Shown here: positions 18,101-26,088 of the stretch, piece after piece
Layout: every line of letters begins with the position of its first letter
Position numbering within the stretch: position 1 is the stretch's first letter
NCBI RefSeq assembly: GCF_003668995.1
Contig: NZ_CP033068.1
Coordinates: 3,720,001-3,784,000, forward strand
Length of the DNA: 64,000 nucleotides
From: Flavobacterium sp. 140616W15
GTDB lineage: Bacteria > Bacteroidota > Bacteroidia > Flavobacteriales > Flavobacteriaceae
Reading direction: 5' to 3'
Notes under the pieces: model-generated
The model's input: the letters and a program-made list of their open reading frames with translations, nothing else
Databases searched by the model: none
What the model was told of the DNA's origin: nothing
Program-made: the position numbers and the translations under genes

Positions 18101-18421
18101 TTGTTGGCAAAAAATAGTAAGTATGGCAAACAAGCAAAGGCAAATAATAATAAATATCAGCCATCGTATGGCGGTGGATATACCTGGGGAGGGTACGCTC
18201 CAAATGACAGTAACAATTCAGGCTTTAACCTGTTGCCAACAGGATATACATACAATAGTGGGAGTGGTACTTATGGTCAAAATTTTGCAAGCGTTGCAAT
18301 GATGGCGTTATCTGGAACTACTCAATATATTTGGTTGACAAACAATAGCGATGTTTTTTATTTTACGAATGCTACAGCAGATACAAAGTATAATAAACCT
18401 ATTAGATGTGTTAAAAATTAA
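15113..18421 (+). CDS. Exported Ig-like and FISUMP-domain surface protein
   Basis: An 1102-residue protein with a signal peptide at 1-24 (ending ILAQ). Residues ~25-100 hold the same N-terminal region as the small protein of cassette A (SLLELSTAKIKGGIRMPQL, GLTIYNIDTKCIEYW). The middle is a string of Ig-like or PKD-like beta domains with repeated Trp/Cys pairs (VKWYNGLEYLGEGK, TFQWYKEGVLMPDK, TYQWKFNGTSISGA). From ~878 comes a FISUMP domain: DLDGNVYTAKLFGDTCWMTQ, NPCPEGWHVSTISEW, GYTWGGYAPNDSNNSGFNLL, and the closing KPIRCVKN. No T9SS tail is apparent. Last gene of cassette B, with a terminator 86 bases later. Adhesion is inferred. Confidence 0.85.
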   Translation: MRTRMRMRFLIPFLLLLPTVILAQTVIGSVSKPASYSLLELSTAKIKGGIRMPQLTTVERDNLTTPSFISDAKAIGLTIYNIDTKCIEYWNTNKWVSLCSGNADIGFKPNDPSKPVYPPEGGIVGPFIPIETPPCTGKIPYTHTVITGSDFISIDITDNNTGAFTIKMEPNLTATSRTAIVRSTNNCTGEYKEFLFTQDGDTKLCDLTVAKPLIAVSNNGVLCIGGDVFMEVTNVKSGANYIWTINNIVQGQGTSFRATQSGIYKVYVGAIGCDKLNANSVSDNIKVTTGSGTAPNNTTVLYATNNGIICGATGEVTLTAYNFSQLSELTWYKNGKKTTKKGTAIILKAADKGEWTAVIERDNCSSLPSKSVTVSVDESSKPLKQPIISINGKLLSQLNDFCSNGRLKLELSNPPSDYTNAVTVKWYNGLEYLGEGKELTITAPSSGNNIILRCVVSDNTGVLCSAEFTETKKLQGTAPATPVITANPPLICGSVDAQLTATVTGGPFTFQWYKEGVLMPDKVSQTLTVDKIGSYQVEAINQSGCISSLSAALLIDLSDFPVLEWKAVYDKAELNQTKIFQVSDTFNPTSYTWTADNGATIENGQGTNTVRIKFPNADAIVNITIEAENGCGISNKLNQKVTVAPACIAAVIKKTTMSPTGTVLTGNSVTMSVLAEGSNTATAPITYQWKFNGTSISGATSATYTINNLKTNNSGSYSCVVNNCSNKPVTTTAGTIDVIDETTLPKGSGAIAGEDCFDIASASSNNAKCGLLSSRESHRADFNKSYTYTFTSIGSSNTNLRFVINDPEKAVESYQVQKDIPATLGNGAKYTVTIKYKQSLMTTAAGRDNDNPVRVTLVALYKTGGVEGKSKLEITIKDCTCCSVATDLDGNVYTAKLFGDTCWMTQNLRTTVDKDGKSLGGVYLYAGSGISGIYNASDLKSGTVTYVVNDVRTTESRADFASKFGLLYNDYQKALNPCPEGWHVSTISEWINLRSLLLAKNSKYGKQAKANNNKYQPSYGGGYTWGGYAPNDSNNSGFNLLPTGYTYNSGSGTYGQNFASVAMMALSGTTQYIWLTNNSDVFYFTNATADTKYNKPIRCVKN

Positions 18422-19113
18422 TTTTATATTTTAAAAAAAATAATGAAACAGTAGTATTGGTTTAGTTGTATAGTAAACGATTATTATAAAAACAAGCCAT
18501 TATTGATAAGCTGAGCATAGTCAAGGTTATAGATAACTTCTTGATTCTGCTCAGCTTTTTTAATTAAAAAAATGAATAAATCTGTGTCTTCATAATAACG
18601 AATCCGTCTAATCTGCCTCAGAATATATAGTTTTTGAATTCTAACTAATTGGTTATAATTATTGTATTTCTAAAAAAACAAGGTGGAAAAAGAAGCTATA
18701 CGTACTAATAAAATTCATCAAATCATTTAATACACAAACCCTTATTTATATTCTAATCTTGAAATCGAAAGACATAAACTTCAAAAACTCTAAAACATTT
18801 TTTTTTATTATATTTGATACAAGTATTGACTTCGTTTATTTACGAATTAAAAACCCTAAATATCAATATATTAATTAAAACTAATTCCGTGTTTTCACTT
18901 AAACTAATTACACTCTACTACATTTTTTAGCAATTAGAACTTAAGTAAATCGCTTGGATTGATTCAATTTTAATAGTGAATTAAAAAGTACAAATTACTA
19001 AACATCTGAACTAAACTTATTAGGTATTCTTTGTCACTACAAGATGAGAAATGGTTAAAACTAAAGTCAATATTTGAGAAGAATTTACAAAAAACAGAAT
19101 AAATTAAATATTC
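18422..19113. other. AT-rich intergenic region
   Basis: Apart from the terminator at 18508-18561 I see no gene, RNA or clear promoter in these 690 bases. A piece AAGTAAATCGCTT (near 18943) also occurs near 2981 in the leader of regulator A. Confidence 0.5.
18508..18561 (+). terminator. Terminator after cassette B
   Basis: AAGCTGAGCA / TGCTCAGCTT outer stem with a second inner stem (TCAAG-GTTAT / ATAAC-CTTGA) and a T-run at the 3' side. Confidence 0.8.
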
Positions 19114-19641
19114 ATGGAAACCATTAAAATTGAGAAAGTCACGATAAATGATATTGAAAAACTGCAAAATATCGGAAGACAAACGTTTCTAGAAACTTTT
19201 TCGAAGCCAAATACGGAAGAAAACATGAACCATTATTTGTCTACCAGTTTTGCCTTTGATAAACTAAAAAAGGAAATTGAAAATCCTGATTCCGAATTCT
19301 TCTTTGCAGTATTGAATGATGTCGTTATTGGATACTTAAAAACAAATTCAGGAGAAGCACAAACAGAATTAAAAGATAATAATGCCTTAGAAATAGAACG
19401 TATTTACGTTTCACAAGAATTCTTAGGCAAAAAGGTTGGGCAGCTTTTGTATGACAAAGCATTACAAATTGCCAAAGAAAAAAATGTAGGCTATTTATGG
19501 CTTGGCGTTTGGGAGCAAAACCATAGAGCATTGGCTTTTTATAAAAAAAATGGCTTTGTTGAATTTGACAAACATATTTTTAAATTAGGAAATGACCCGC
19601 AAACAGATATAATGATGAAATTGACCTTAAATTGTCTATAG
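19114..19641 (+). CDS. paiA: GNAT N-acetyltransferase, PaiA-like polyamine acetyltransferase
   Basis: A 175-residue GNAT enzyme closely resembling Bacillus PaiA, which acetylates spermidine and spermine. Shared blocks are RQTFLETFSKPNTEENMNHY, LEIERIYVSQEFLGKKVGQL (the acetyl-CoA-binding motif A strand and loop), YLWLGVWEQNHRALAFYKKN and the end TDIMMKLTL. Cytoplasmic. It stands alone between a long empty region and a repeat block. The exact polyamine substrate cannot be told from sequence. Confidence 0.75.
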   Translation: METIKIEKVTINDIEKLQNIGRQTFLETFSKPNTEENMNHYLSTSFAFDKLKKEIENPDSEFFFAVLNDVVIGYLKTNSGEAQTELKDNNALEIERIYVSQEFLGKKVGQLLYDKALQIAKEKNVGYLWLGVWEQNHRALAFYKKNGFVEFDKHIFKLGNDPQTDIMMKLTLNCL

Positions 19642-19665
19642 AGGAACGCGGATTAAACAGATTCT

Positions 19666-20033
19666 AAAACTTTGCGACCTTTGCAGTTAATTCTTTTGCC
19701 ACAGATTAAAATAGTTAGTCGCGAAATATTTTTTCTCGCAGATCAAAAAAAAATTGAGCAGATGCGCACAGATTTTTTGCAAATTAAATCGGCTTGGATT
19801 CCCCTAAATCTGCAGAATCTGCGTGAAACAATAAAAAACTACGAATCTCAAAACTTTGCGACCTCTGCGGTTAATTTTTAGCCACAGATTAAAATAGTTA
19901 GTCGCGAAATATTTTTTCTCGCAGATCAAAAAAAAATTGAGCAGATGCGCACAGATTTTTTGCAAATTAAATCGGCTTGGATTCGCCTAAATCTGTAGAA
20001 TCTGCGTGAAACAATAAAAAAACTACGAATCTC
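19666..20033. repeat. 184-base tandem repeat, two full copies
   Basis: Copy 1 starts at 19666 and copy 2 at 19850, both with AAAACTTTGCGACC, and they are nearly identical. A third truncated start follows at 20034 and a fourth near 20090. Each copy contains CGCAGATCAAAAAAAAATTG, an AATCTGC/GCAGATT inverted pair and the phrase TTTGCGACCTTTGCGGTTAA seen in many flavobacterial intergenic repeats. Short open frames across it are chance. Confidence 0.85.
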
Positions 20034-20062
20034 AAAACTTTGCGGTTAATTTTTTAGCCACT

Positions 20063-20078
20063 CCCGATAGCTATCGGG
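20063..20078. repeat. CCCGATAGCTATCGGG palindrome
   Basis: A perfect 16-base palindrome. A variant, CCCGATAACTATCGGG, appears near 38357. It belongs to the dispersed intergenic repeats of this genome. Confidence 0.7.
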
Positions 20079-20148
20079 ATAAAGGATTAAAAACTTTGCG
20101 ACCTTTGCGGTTAATTCTTTTACTACAGATTAAAAACAAAAACACAAA

Positions 20149-20529
20149 ATGAGTTTAGAGCTTGATAATTTCTACCTAAAACAAGAAGAACCTAATAAAG
20201 GGTGCTTGCTGGCATTACGACAAATTATTCTTTCACAAGATTCTGAAATCACCCATACTTTAAAATATGGCATGCCTTTTTTCTGTTATAAAGGAAAGAT
20301 GTTTTGCTATTTATGGGTTCATAAAACAAATAACAAACCCTATCTCGGAATCGTTGAAGGCAAACACTTTGACAATCCTGAATTAGTAGCCGAAAAACGC
20401 TCACGGATGAAAACAATGTTATTTGATCCAAACGAAGACCTACCAATAGATACCATAAAGTCAATTTTGGAGAAAGCAGTCGACCTTTACAAAAGTGGAA
20501 AAATTAAAATAGTAAAAAGAGGAAAATAG
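20149..20529 (+). CDS. DUF1801 (YdhG-like) protein
   Basis: A 126-residue soluble protein with the DUF1801 layout: an N-terminal helix, LRQIILSQDSEITHTLKYGM, the strand pair PFFCYKGKMFCYLWVHK, then a GIVEG segment and a C-terminal helix. Function in the family is not settled. It begins a run of five same-strand genes (20149-22450) with short gaps, probably co-transcribed with the tautomerase 18 bases downstream. Confidence 0.75.
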   Translation: MSLELDNFYLKQEEPNKGCLLALRQIILSQDSEITHTLKYGMPFFCYKGKMFCYLWVHKTNNKPYLGIVEGKHFDNPELVAEKRSRMKTMLFDPNEDLPIDTIKSILEKAVDLYKSGKIKIVKRGK

Positions 20530-20547
20530 TAACATTAAGAATCAATT

Positions 20548-20946
20548 ATGCCATTTGTTAGAATAAGTTTACCGAAAAAATTATCGCAAGAAACCAAAGA
20601 AAACATTTCGATCTCGATACACGAATCTTTAATTCAGGAGTTCAATATCCCGCAAGATGATTATTTTCATGTAATAGAAGAATTAGAAACCTCCCAAATT
20701 AAATTTCCTAAGAGTTATCTTGGTATTACCCATTCAGAAAATATTATTTACGTTCAGATAACAGCTGGGCAAGGGAGAACAAAAGAGCAAAAAACAAAAC
20801 TATATGCTCAGATTGCTGCTAGGATTTCGAATACTACCGAAATTCTAAAAAATGACATTATCATAATTTTATTAGAGAATAATGGCAGCGAAAATTGGTC
20901 ATTTGGAAATGGAGAAATTCAAGAACCAAAACATTTAAAACAATAA
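20548..20946 (+). CDS. Tautomerase-family protein
   Basis: A 132-residue member of the 4-oxalocrotonate tautomerase superfamily. After removal of Met it starts PFVRISLP, leaving the catalytic N-terminal proline. The longer Tautomerase_2 form is suggested by a two-unit layout: residues 1-60 (helix NISISIHESLIQEF), then YVQITAGQGRTKEQKTKLYA (~67-86), and the end DIIIILLENNGSENWSFGNG. The substrate is unknown. It lies between the DUF1801 gene and an orphan at 16 bases. Confidence 0.8.
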   Translation: MPFVRISLPKKLSQETKENISISIHESLIQEFNIPQDDYFHVIEELETSQIKFPKSYLGITHSENIIYVQITAGQGRTKEQKTKLYAQIAARISNTTEILKNDIIIILLENNGSENWSFGNGEIQEPKHLKQ

Positions 20947-20961
20947 GTAACAAGCACTATA

Positions 20962-21471
20962 ATGGACAATTACCTAAGACAATTAATAGCAATCGAATTT
21001 GAAGACAGAAAAGAAATTTTTACGGGTTTTCTTATTGATTATACCGACGATTGGATTTTAATTAAAAATAATCCCGTTGATTTTATAATTGATGGTTACG
21101 TAATTTTAAAGAACAAAAATATAAAGTCAATAACTCGAGATAGCGATAATGCATTTACAGAAAGTGTCATTAGACTGAAAGGATTGAAAACCAACTCAGA
21201 CGAAATAATTCCGCTAAGAGATTTATCTTCAATACTTACCTTTATAACCAACAAATATGAAATTTTTCAGATTGCAAAAAAATCCGAAAAAGCGGTTTAT
21301 CTTGGTAAATTAATAAAATTAGACGATGAAGAACTGGTTATTGATTTTCTTGAGACAAGAGGAAAATTTGGTGGTGAGCTAAGTTTTAATCCTAACAAAA
21401 TAAGAGTAATAGAATTTGATACCGATTATATCAATTCATTAAAGCTTCTGGTTAATGAAGGAAGAAAGTAA
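20962..21471 (+). CDS. Hypothetical protein
   Basis: A 169-residue soluble protein I do not recognise. It looks like two similar halves of strands: IAIEFEDRKEIFTGFLIDYT then DDWILIKNN in the first, YLGKLIKLDDEELVIDFLET then LSFNPNKIRVIEFDTDYINS in the second. This hints at a duplicated small barrel, Sm-like in feel. No signal peptide or membrane helix. It sits 16 bases after the tautomerase gene. Confidence 0.65.
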   Translation: MDNYLRQLIAIEFEDRKEIFTGFLIDYTDDWILIKNNPVDFIIDGYVILKNKNIKSITRDSDNAFTESVIRLKGLKTNSDEIIPLRDLSSILTFITNKYEIFQIAKKSEKAVYLGKLIKLDDEELVIDFLETRGKFGGELSFNPNKIRVIEFDTDYINSLKLLVNEGRK

Positions 21472-21542
21472 TTTGTTAGAACCCTAAAGCAAAAACATAT
21501 TCTACAGGAACATGCTGGATAGAATAAAAAATTTAAACAATC

Positions 21543-22073
21543 ATGGAAATTACCATACGACAAGAAAATAAAGACGATTACCCAAAAGTTTTCGAAATCA
21601 TCGAAGAAGCATTTAAAAATGAGGAATACAGCGATCATAAAGAACAATTTCTAGTTGAAAAACTAAGAAACTCTGATGCATTTATTCCTGAATTATCCCT
21701 TGTTGCCGAAATCGACAATGAAATAGTTGGACATATTTTGTTGACCAAATTACAAATCGAAAACAAAGACCAAGTATTTGATTCACTTGCTTTAGCTCCT
21801 GTTTCGGTAAAACCAGCATTTCAGGGAAAAGGAATTGGTGCAAAACTGATTCTAGAAAGTCATGCTATCGCAAAAAAACTAGGTTACAAATCGATAATTC
21901 TTTTGGGTCATGAAAACTATTATCCTAGATTTGGATACGAACTTACTAGCAAATACAATATCGAAATGCCGTTTGATGTTCCCGCAGAAAACTGTATGGT
22001 AATTTCGTTAACCGAAAATGGATTAGATGGTGTAAGCGGAAAAGTAAAATATCCAGCAGCATTCATGGAGTAA
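21543..22073 (+). CDS. GNAT N-acetyltransferase, YhbS-like
   Basis: A 176-residue acetyltransferase. It resembles the YhbS group by LALAPVSVKPAFQGKGIGAK (acetyl-CoA loop Q-x-x-G-x-G), followed by SIILLGHENYYPRFGYE, where the NYYPRFGYE element is typical. The C-terminal half is the usual YhbS extension ending GKVKYPAAF. The acceptor is unknown. It lies in the cluster of small genes, 72 bases after the preceding orphan. Confidence 0.8.
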   Translation: MEITIRQENKDDYPKVFEIIEEAFKNEEYSDHKEQFLVEKLRNSDAFIPELSLVAEIDNEIVGHILLTKLQIENKDQVFDSLALAPVSVKPAFQGKGIGAKLILESHAIAKKLGYKSIILLGHENYYPRFGYELTSKYNIEMPFDVPAENCMVISLTENGLDGVSGKVKYPAAFME

Positions 22074-22096
22074 AATAGTAGCTAAATAGTACTAGA

Positions 22097-22450
22097 ATGG
22101 ATTTAGATAAACTGAAGATAAGCATTCCATACGAGCAACCGATTGAAATCATAATCGAATTTCCAATGGATATTCTCTCTGAATATAATGGGCCTTCTGA
22201 TCTTGATGTTACTTGGGATGATAACATAATGTACTTTATCAATGATTCCTTAATCAACAACGGAATTCATATCAAACAATCACAGTTAGAAATAGGAGAA
22301 CGTACTCTTTCTTACTCACTAGTACTTGTTGCAAAACCTCCAATACTAGATTTAAGTTGTATTGTTGACCGCTTGATCAAAGAAAATTTTCAAAAAGGAT
22401 TAGCTATTAAACAGAAAACAAAATACAACAATTCAATGAAATTATTTTAG
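22097..22450 (+). CDS. Hypothetical protein
   Basis: A 117-residue soluble protein that I do not recognise. It opens MDLDKLKISIPYEQPIEIII and has a pattern of strands (ERTLSYSLVLVAKPPILDLS) followed by a helix and a basic tail. It starts 24 bases after the YhbS-like gene and ends 52 bases before the arylamine N-acetyltransferase start, so it is probably in the same transcript. Confidence 0.55.
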   Translation: MDLDKLKISIPYEQPIEIIIEFPMDILSEYNGPSDLDVTWDDNIMYFINDSLINNGIHIKQSQLEIGERTLSYSLVLVAKPPILDLSCIVDRLIKENFQKGLAIKQKTKYNNSMKLF

Positions 22451-22501
22451 CCCTGTAAAGTGGTTGGCTTTTTGGTTATAATTTTAATTAATTCAGATAG
22501 A

Positions 22502-23284
22502 ATGAAAAAACAAGCAAAATCAAACCCGATAGTTTCAGACAATTTTGTTTTACAAGATTATCTGGACAGAATTCATTTTGTTGGCGATATTAAATCAAAT
22601 ATCAAAAGCATAAGTAAATTAATGCAATGTCAGTTGTTCTCCATTCCTTTTGAAGATTTAGATGTTCAGGCAGGAAAAACCATTTCATTAGCAGGAGACG
22701 ATATTGTCGATAAACTCATTACTCGTAAACGTGGCGGGTATTGTTATGAACTCAATGGTTTGTTTGCTCTAATGCTTCAAAAAATGGATATTCCGTATCG
22801 TTTTGTGGCCGCTCGTCCATTGGTAACTCCTGCTGAAAATCCTAAAACGCATATAGCAATTATTGTAACTGTTGAAGATGAAGAGTATTTAGTCGATTTA
22901 GGCTTTGGTGGCAACGGAATAAGAGAACCATTAAAACTAAATGATACTACAGCAGCACAACAAGGCGCTGAAACATTTGCTATAGTAAAAGCAGAAAACG
23001 GAGATTATCTATTGCAAACTTTATCACATAAGGAATGGAAAGATTTATATTCATTTGATTTATCACATCAGGAGTGGATTGATTTTAAACCGGCTAATCA
23101 TTATAACTCAACACATCCTGATTCCTTTTTTACCCAAAATCTTGTCGTTGTTTTACAAAATCCATTAGGTAAAAAGATACTTTTTAAAAACACATTCAAG
23201 TCTATAGAAAACGGAAAAGCCCTAAGTTATACTTTCGAACCCGATCAACTTGAGGGTATTCTAGCAACCGAATTTAACTTATAA
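22502..23284 (+). CDS. Arylamine N-acetyltransferase
   Basis: A 260-residue enzyme that transfers acetyl groups from acetyl-CoA to arylamines or hydrazines through a cysteine intermediate. The full catalytic triad is present: C81 in RGGYCYELNGLFA, H117 in KTHIAIIV and D132 in EYLVDLGFGGNG. The N-terminal FSIPFEDLDVQAGK is also family-typical. Length fits. I chose the ATG at 22502. The frame is open to a GTG at 22460, but that would add a hydrophobic stretch not seen in the family. Confidence 0.92.
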   Translation: MKKQAKSNPIVSDNFVLQDYLDRIHFVGDIKSNIKSISKLMQCQLFSIPFEDLDVQAGKTISLAGDDIVDKLITRKRGGYCYELNGLFALMLQKMDIPYRFVAARPLVTPAENPKTHIAIIVTVEDEEYLVDLGFGGNGIREPLKLNDTTAAQQGAETFAIVKAENGDYLLQTLSHKEWKDLYSFDLSHQEWIDFKPANHYNSTHPDSFFTQNLVVVLQNPLGKKILFKNTFKSIENGKALSYTFEPDQLEGILATEFNL

Positions 23285-23427
23285 AAAACGTAGTAATCAA
23301 TATTGTCAAGGCTACCTGCTCTGTTTTTTAAGTAGACTGAAGTCAAAACCATAATTCGAAAAATATACTTAATTTTGCAGAATGTCAGTTCATAACAAAC
23401 CAAAAGAAACAGATTAAAAGCAATGTT

Positions 23428-23970
23428 ATGAAATTAACATCCGAAGAATTATTAGTAATTATTGATCCTCAAAAAGATTTTACGGCTAGTAATGGTGCTT
23501 ACGCAAAAAGGCATCCTGATAGTCGCAACATAGAAGAAGTGAAGTCCAGAATAAATCAATTAACAAAACTAGTCGATAAGAATAGGCTGGTAATTGTTTT
23601 TTCAAATTATCAAAAAGACCAATTCGGAACTGGATTATCAATGTGCATTGAAGGTACTGCTGGTCATGAAATTGATATCGATTTTGATGCTAATTCTAAG
23701 CTAATTCCAAAAACGCAACATAGTTGCTTTTCGTCAGAAGAGTTTAATAATTACCTAAAAACCAACAACATTCGAACCCTTATTTTATGTGGTTTCCTAG
23801 CAGAATACTGTGTAAAACAAACCGCAATCGATGGACTTCAAAATGGGTACAACATATCGCTGCTAAAGGAATACATAGGAACTGGAAATGATGTACAACA
23901 TAGAAAACAAGAAATGCTACTCGATTTAGAAAACAGAGGAGCGACAATAATTGAGAATATCTTCGATTAA
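23428..23970 (+). CDS. Isochorismatase-family cysteine hydrolase
   Basis: A 180-residue hydrolase of the isochorismatase/nicotinamidase superfamily. The triad is visible: D13 in VIIDPQKDF, K95 in IPKTQHSCF and C128 in FLAEYCVKQTA. The metal-site histidines of nicotinamidases are not evident, so I call it an unspecified family member. Cytoplasmic. It lies 18 bases upstream of an AraC-type regulator, which may control it. Confidence 0.85.
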   Translation: MKLTSEELLVIIDPQKDFTASNGAYAKRHPDSRNIEEVKSRINQLTKLVDKNRLVIVFSNYQKDQFGTGLSMCIEGTAGHEIDIDFDANSKLIPKTQHSCFSSEEFNNYLKTNNIRTLILCGFLAEYCVKQTAIDGLQNGYNISLLKEYIGTGNDVQHRKQEMLLDLENRGATIIENIFD

Positions 23971-23988
23971 GTAATTATTTTATAAAAC

Positions 23989-24816
23989 ATGCAAGTTTTA
24001 CCTCCAAAGGAATTATCGCCTTATATCAAACACTATCTTTTTTTAGAAAATAAAGGTAATGATACTCAGAAACTCCGTTTGTTTTCTGATGGTAATACTG
24101 GTGTTGTGTTCTCTTTGAAAAGTAAACTTATTTCAGGCTTCAGTAATTATGAAGCACAAAATTACTTACCAAGCTCCTTTTTATATGGGCAACTAAATGG
24201 TTTTAAAGATATTTATTCGGGAAGTGAAATGTCGATCGTTATTGTTGTTTTTCAACCTAACGGAATCAACCAATTATTAGGAATTACAAGTAGCGAACTG
24301 CGTGATACCATAATCACGATCGATGATATATTTGGCTTAGAAGGAATTGAACTTCAGGAAAAACTATCCGAACAAGCTACTATTCAGGAAAAACTAAGCC
24401 TTTTAAATCATTTTTTTAAAACGCTTGAAGCGAAAAAACCACTATCAAACCAATTGATTGCAGCGGCTTCATTAGATTTCATCCTCAAAACCAAAGGACA
24501 GTTTTCGCTCAAACAATTAGTTGATTATACGGGTTATACTGAAAGACATATTGAAAGAAAATTTACAGAATGCGTGGGATTAAATCCAAAGAAATTTGGC
24601 AATATTGTGAAGATTCATGGCTTTTTAAAACTACTCAAAAACAAATCAGAAGATACCAGTCTCACTACTATTTCTTATGACGCAGGATTCTCAGATCAAT
24701 CTCATCTGATACGAGAATTCAAAAAACATACCGGAATGACTCCCAGAGAATATTTGTATAATGCCGGAAAACTAACCAATAACTTTATAGAAACTCTTCC
24801 TGCGAAAGCAATTTAA
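23989..24816 (+). CDS. AraC-family transcriptional regulator
   Basis: A 275-residue regulator. The N-terminal ~150 residues start LPPKELSPYIKHYLFLENKG and contain FQPNGINQLLGI, as in the DUF6597-type sensor domain. The C-terminal AraC double HTH starts at ~165: FSLKQLVDYTGYTERHIERK, then LTTISYDAGFSDQSHLIREF and KKHTGMTPREYL. It follows the isochorismatase-like gene at 18 bases and is probably co-transcribed. No inducer can be named. Confidence 0.9.
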   Translation: MQVLPPKELSPYIKHYLFLENKGNDTQKLRLFSDGNTGVVFSLKSKLISGFSNYEAQNYLPSSFLYGQLNGFKDIYSGSEMSIVIVVFQPNGINQLLGITSSELRDTIITIDDIFGLEGIELQEKLSEQATIQEKLSLLNHFFKTLEAKKPLSNQLIAAASLDFILKTKGQFSLKQLVDYTGYTERHIERKFTECVGLNPKKFGNIVKIHGFLKLLKNKSEDTSLTTISYDAGFSDQSHLIREFKKHTGMTPREYLYNAGKLTNNFIETLPAKAI

Positions 24817-24837
24817 TAATGCTGTCATCTACAATTA

Positions 24838-24937
24838 AACACGAATTTCACTAATTAACACGAATTTCGTTTGTAGAATTAATTTCACCAATCAAATCAT
24901 TTATTTAGAATTTGTGCAAATTCGTGAAATTCGTGTT
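24838..24937. repeat. Dispersed inverted repeat (AACACGAATTTCAC family)
   Basis: AACACGAATTTCAC (24838-24851) is exactly complementary to GTGAAATTCGTGTT (24924-24937), with an extra direct half-copy at 24857. Similar words occur at 43577-43620. It may also act as a terminator after the AraC gene. Confidence 0.7.
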
Positions 24938-24997
24938 CAAACTATTTTAACCTATTTATATTCCATGATTTGTTTCAAAATGTCGGTTTTATACAAT

Positions 24998-25025
24998 TTG
25001 TAAAGTATCGCCAACACTATTTTTG
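24998..25025 (+). promoter_or_regulatory. Promoter of the nitrilase gene
   Basis: TTG, 17 bases, TATTTTTG, which fits the Bacteroidota promoter. It lies 23 bases before the ATG. Confidence 0.6.
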
Positions 25026-25048
25026 TCTAAAATTAATAGTGTACAATT

Positions 25049-26014
25049 ATGAAAAATCTAAAAATAGCCACTGCTCAGTTTGAGAATAAAAGCGGCGATA
25101 AAAACTATAATTTATCTGTAATCGAGAAACTTTCGCAAAAAGCATCTGGTGAAGGTTGTGATGTAATTGCGTTTCACGAATGCTCCATAACTGGATATAC
25201 ATTTGCAAGGCATTTATCGGAAGAACAAATGCTGAATCTGGCAGAAGTCATCCCAAACGGAGAAAGCGTCTTAAAACTTACAGAAATAGCCAAAAACAAT
25301 GACATAGTTATATTAGCAGGACTTTTTGAAAAAGATGAGAATGATAATTTATTCAAAGCCTATGTATGTGTAGATAAAAATGGTTTGGTTGCCAAATACA
25401 GAAAACTACATCCGTTTATAAATCCTTACCTAACACCTGGAGATCGTTATTGCATCTTTGAAATCAAGGGATGGAAATGCGGAATCTTAATTTGCTACGA
25501 CAACAACATCATCGAAAACGTACGTGCAACAACACTTTTGGGTGCTAATATTATTTTTATGCCACACGTAACGATGTGTACTCCTTCTACCCGACCTGGC
25601 GCAGGTTTTGTTGCTCCTCAGCTTTGGGAGAATCGTGAAGCCGATCCAACTTCGTTACGATTGGAATTTGACGGAATGAAAGGTCGTGATTGGTTAATGA
25701 AATGGTTGCCTGCAAGAGCATATGACAATGCTATTTATGCCGTTTTCTCCAATCCAATTGGTATGGACGATGACCAATTGAAAAATGGATGTTCTATGAT
25801 TATTGACCCTTTTGGAGATGTAATTGCCGAATGCCGTTCTTTTGATGACTCATTTACAACAGCAATCATTACTCCCGAAAAATGCATTCAAGCTGGAGGG
25901 AATCGCTACATAAAAGCTAGAAGACCAGAATTATACCGAGATATTATCGGGCAAGAACATAAATCGGAACAAAATGTAGTTTGGCTTAACACCGACGAAA
26001 AAAGTAAAAACTAA
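25049..26014 (+). CDS. Nitrilase-superfamily amidohydrolase
   Basis: A 321-residue carbon-nitrogen hydrolase. The Glu-Lys-Cys triad is present: E44 in AFHECSITGY, K119 in KYRKLHPF and C149 in GILICYDNN. The family's later elements are there too (FMPHVTMC, PARAYDNAIYAVFSNPIG, IDPFGDVIAE). This hydrolyses an amide or nitrile in the cytoplasm. The substrate cannot be read from sequence. It has its own promoter and stands apart from the AraC gene by 232 bases containing a repeat. Confidence 0.88.
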   Translation: MKNLKIATAQFENKSGDKNYNLSVIEKLSQKASGEGCDVIAFHECSITGYTFARHLSEEQMLNLAEVIPNGESVLKLTEIAKNNDIVILAGLFEKDENDNLFKAYVCVDKNGLVAKYRKLHPFINPYLTPGDRYCIFEIKGWKCGILICYDNNIIENVRATTLLGANIIFMPHVTMCTPSTRPGAGFVAPQLWENREADPTSLRLEFDGMKGRDWLMKWLPARAYDNAIYAVFSNPIGMDDDQLKNGCSMIIDPFGDVIAECRSFDDSFTTAIITPEKCIQAGGNRYIKARRPELYRDIIGQEHKSEQNVVWLNTDEKSKN

Positions 26015-26088
26015 TAATTTTACAGGCTTATAGCAAATGAAAGATTTATCTTTGAGGAATTGATTAATCTACAGAATAAAACACTACA

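Noticed and set aside
19672..19881. Open frame across the 184-base repeats
   Set aside because: Falls wholly in repeated non-coding DNA and has no protein-like pattern.
19666..20110. CRISPR array
   Set aside because: Repeats are 184 bases, adjacent and without spacers. No cas gene is in the window.
22460..22501. GTG start for arylamine N-acetyltransferase
   Set aside because: Adds an atypical hydrophobic extension. The ATG at 22502 fits the family.
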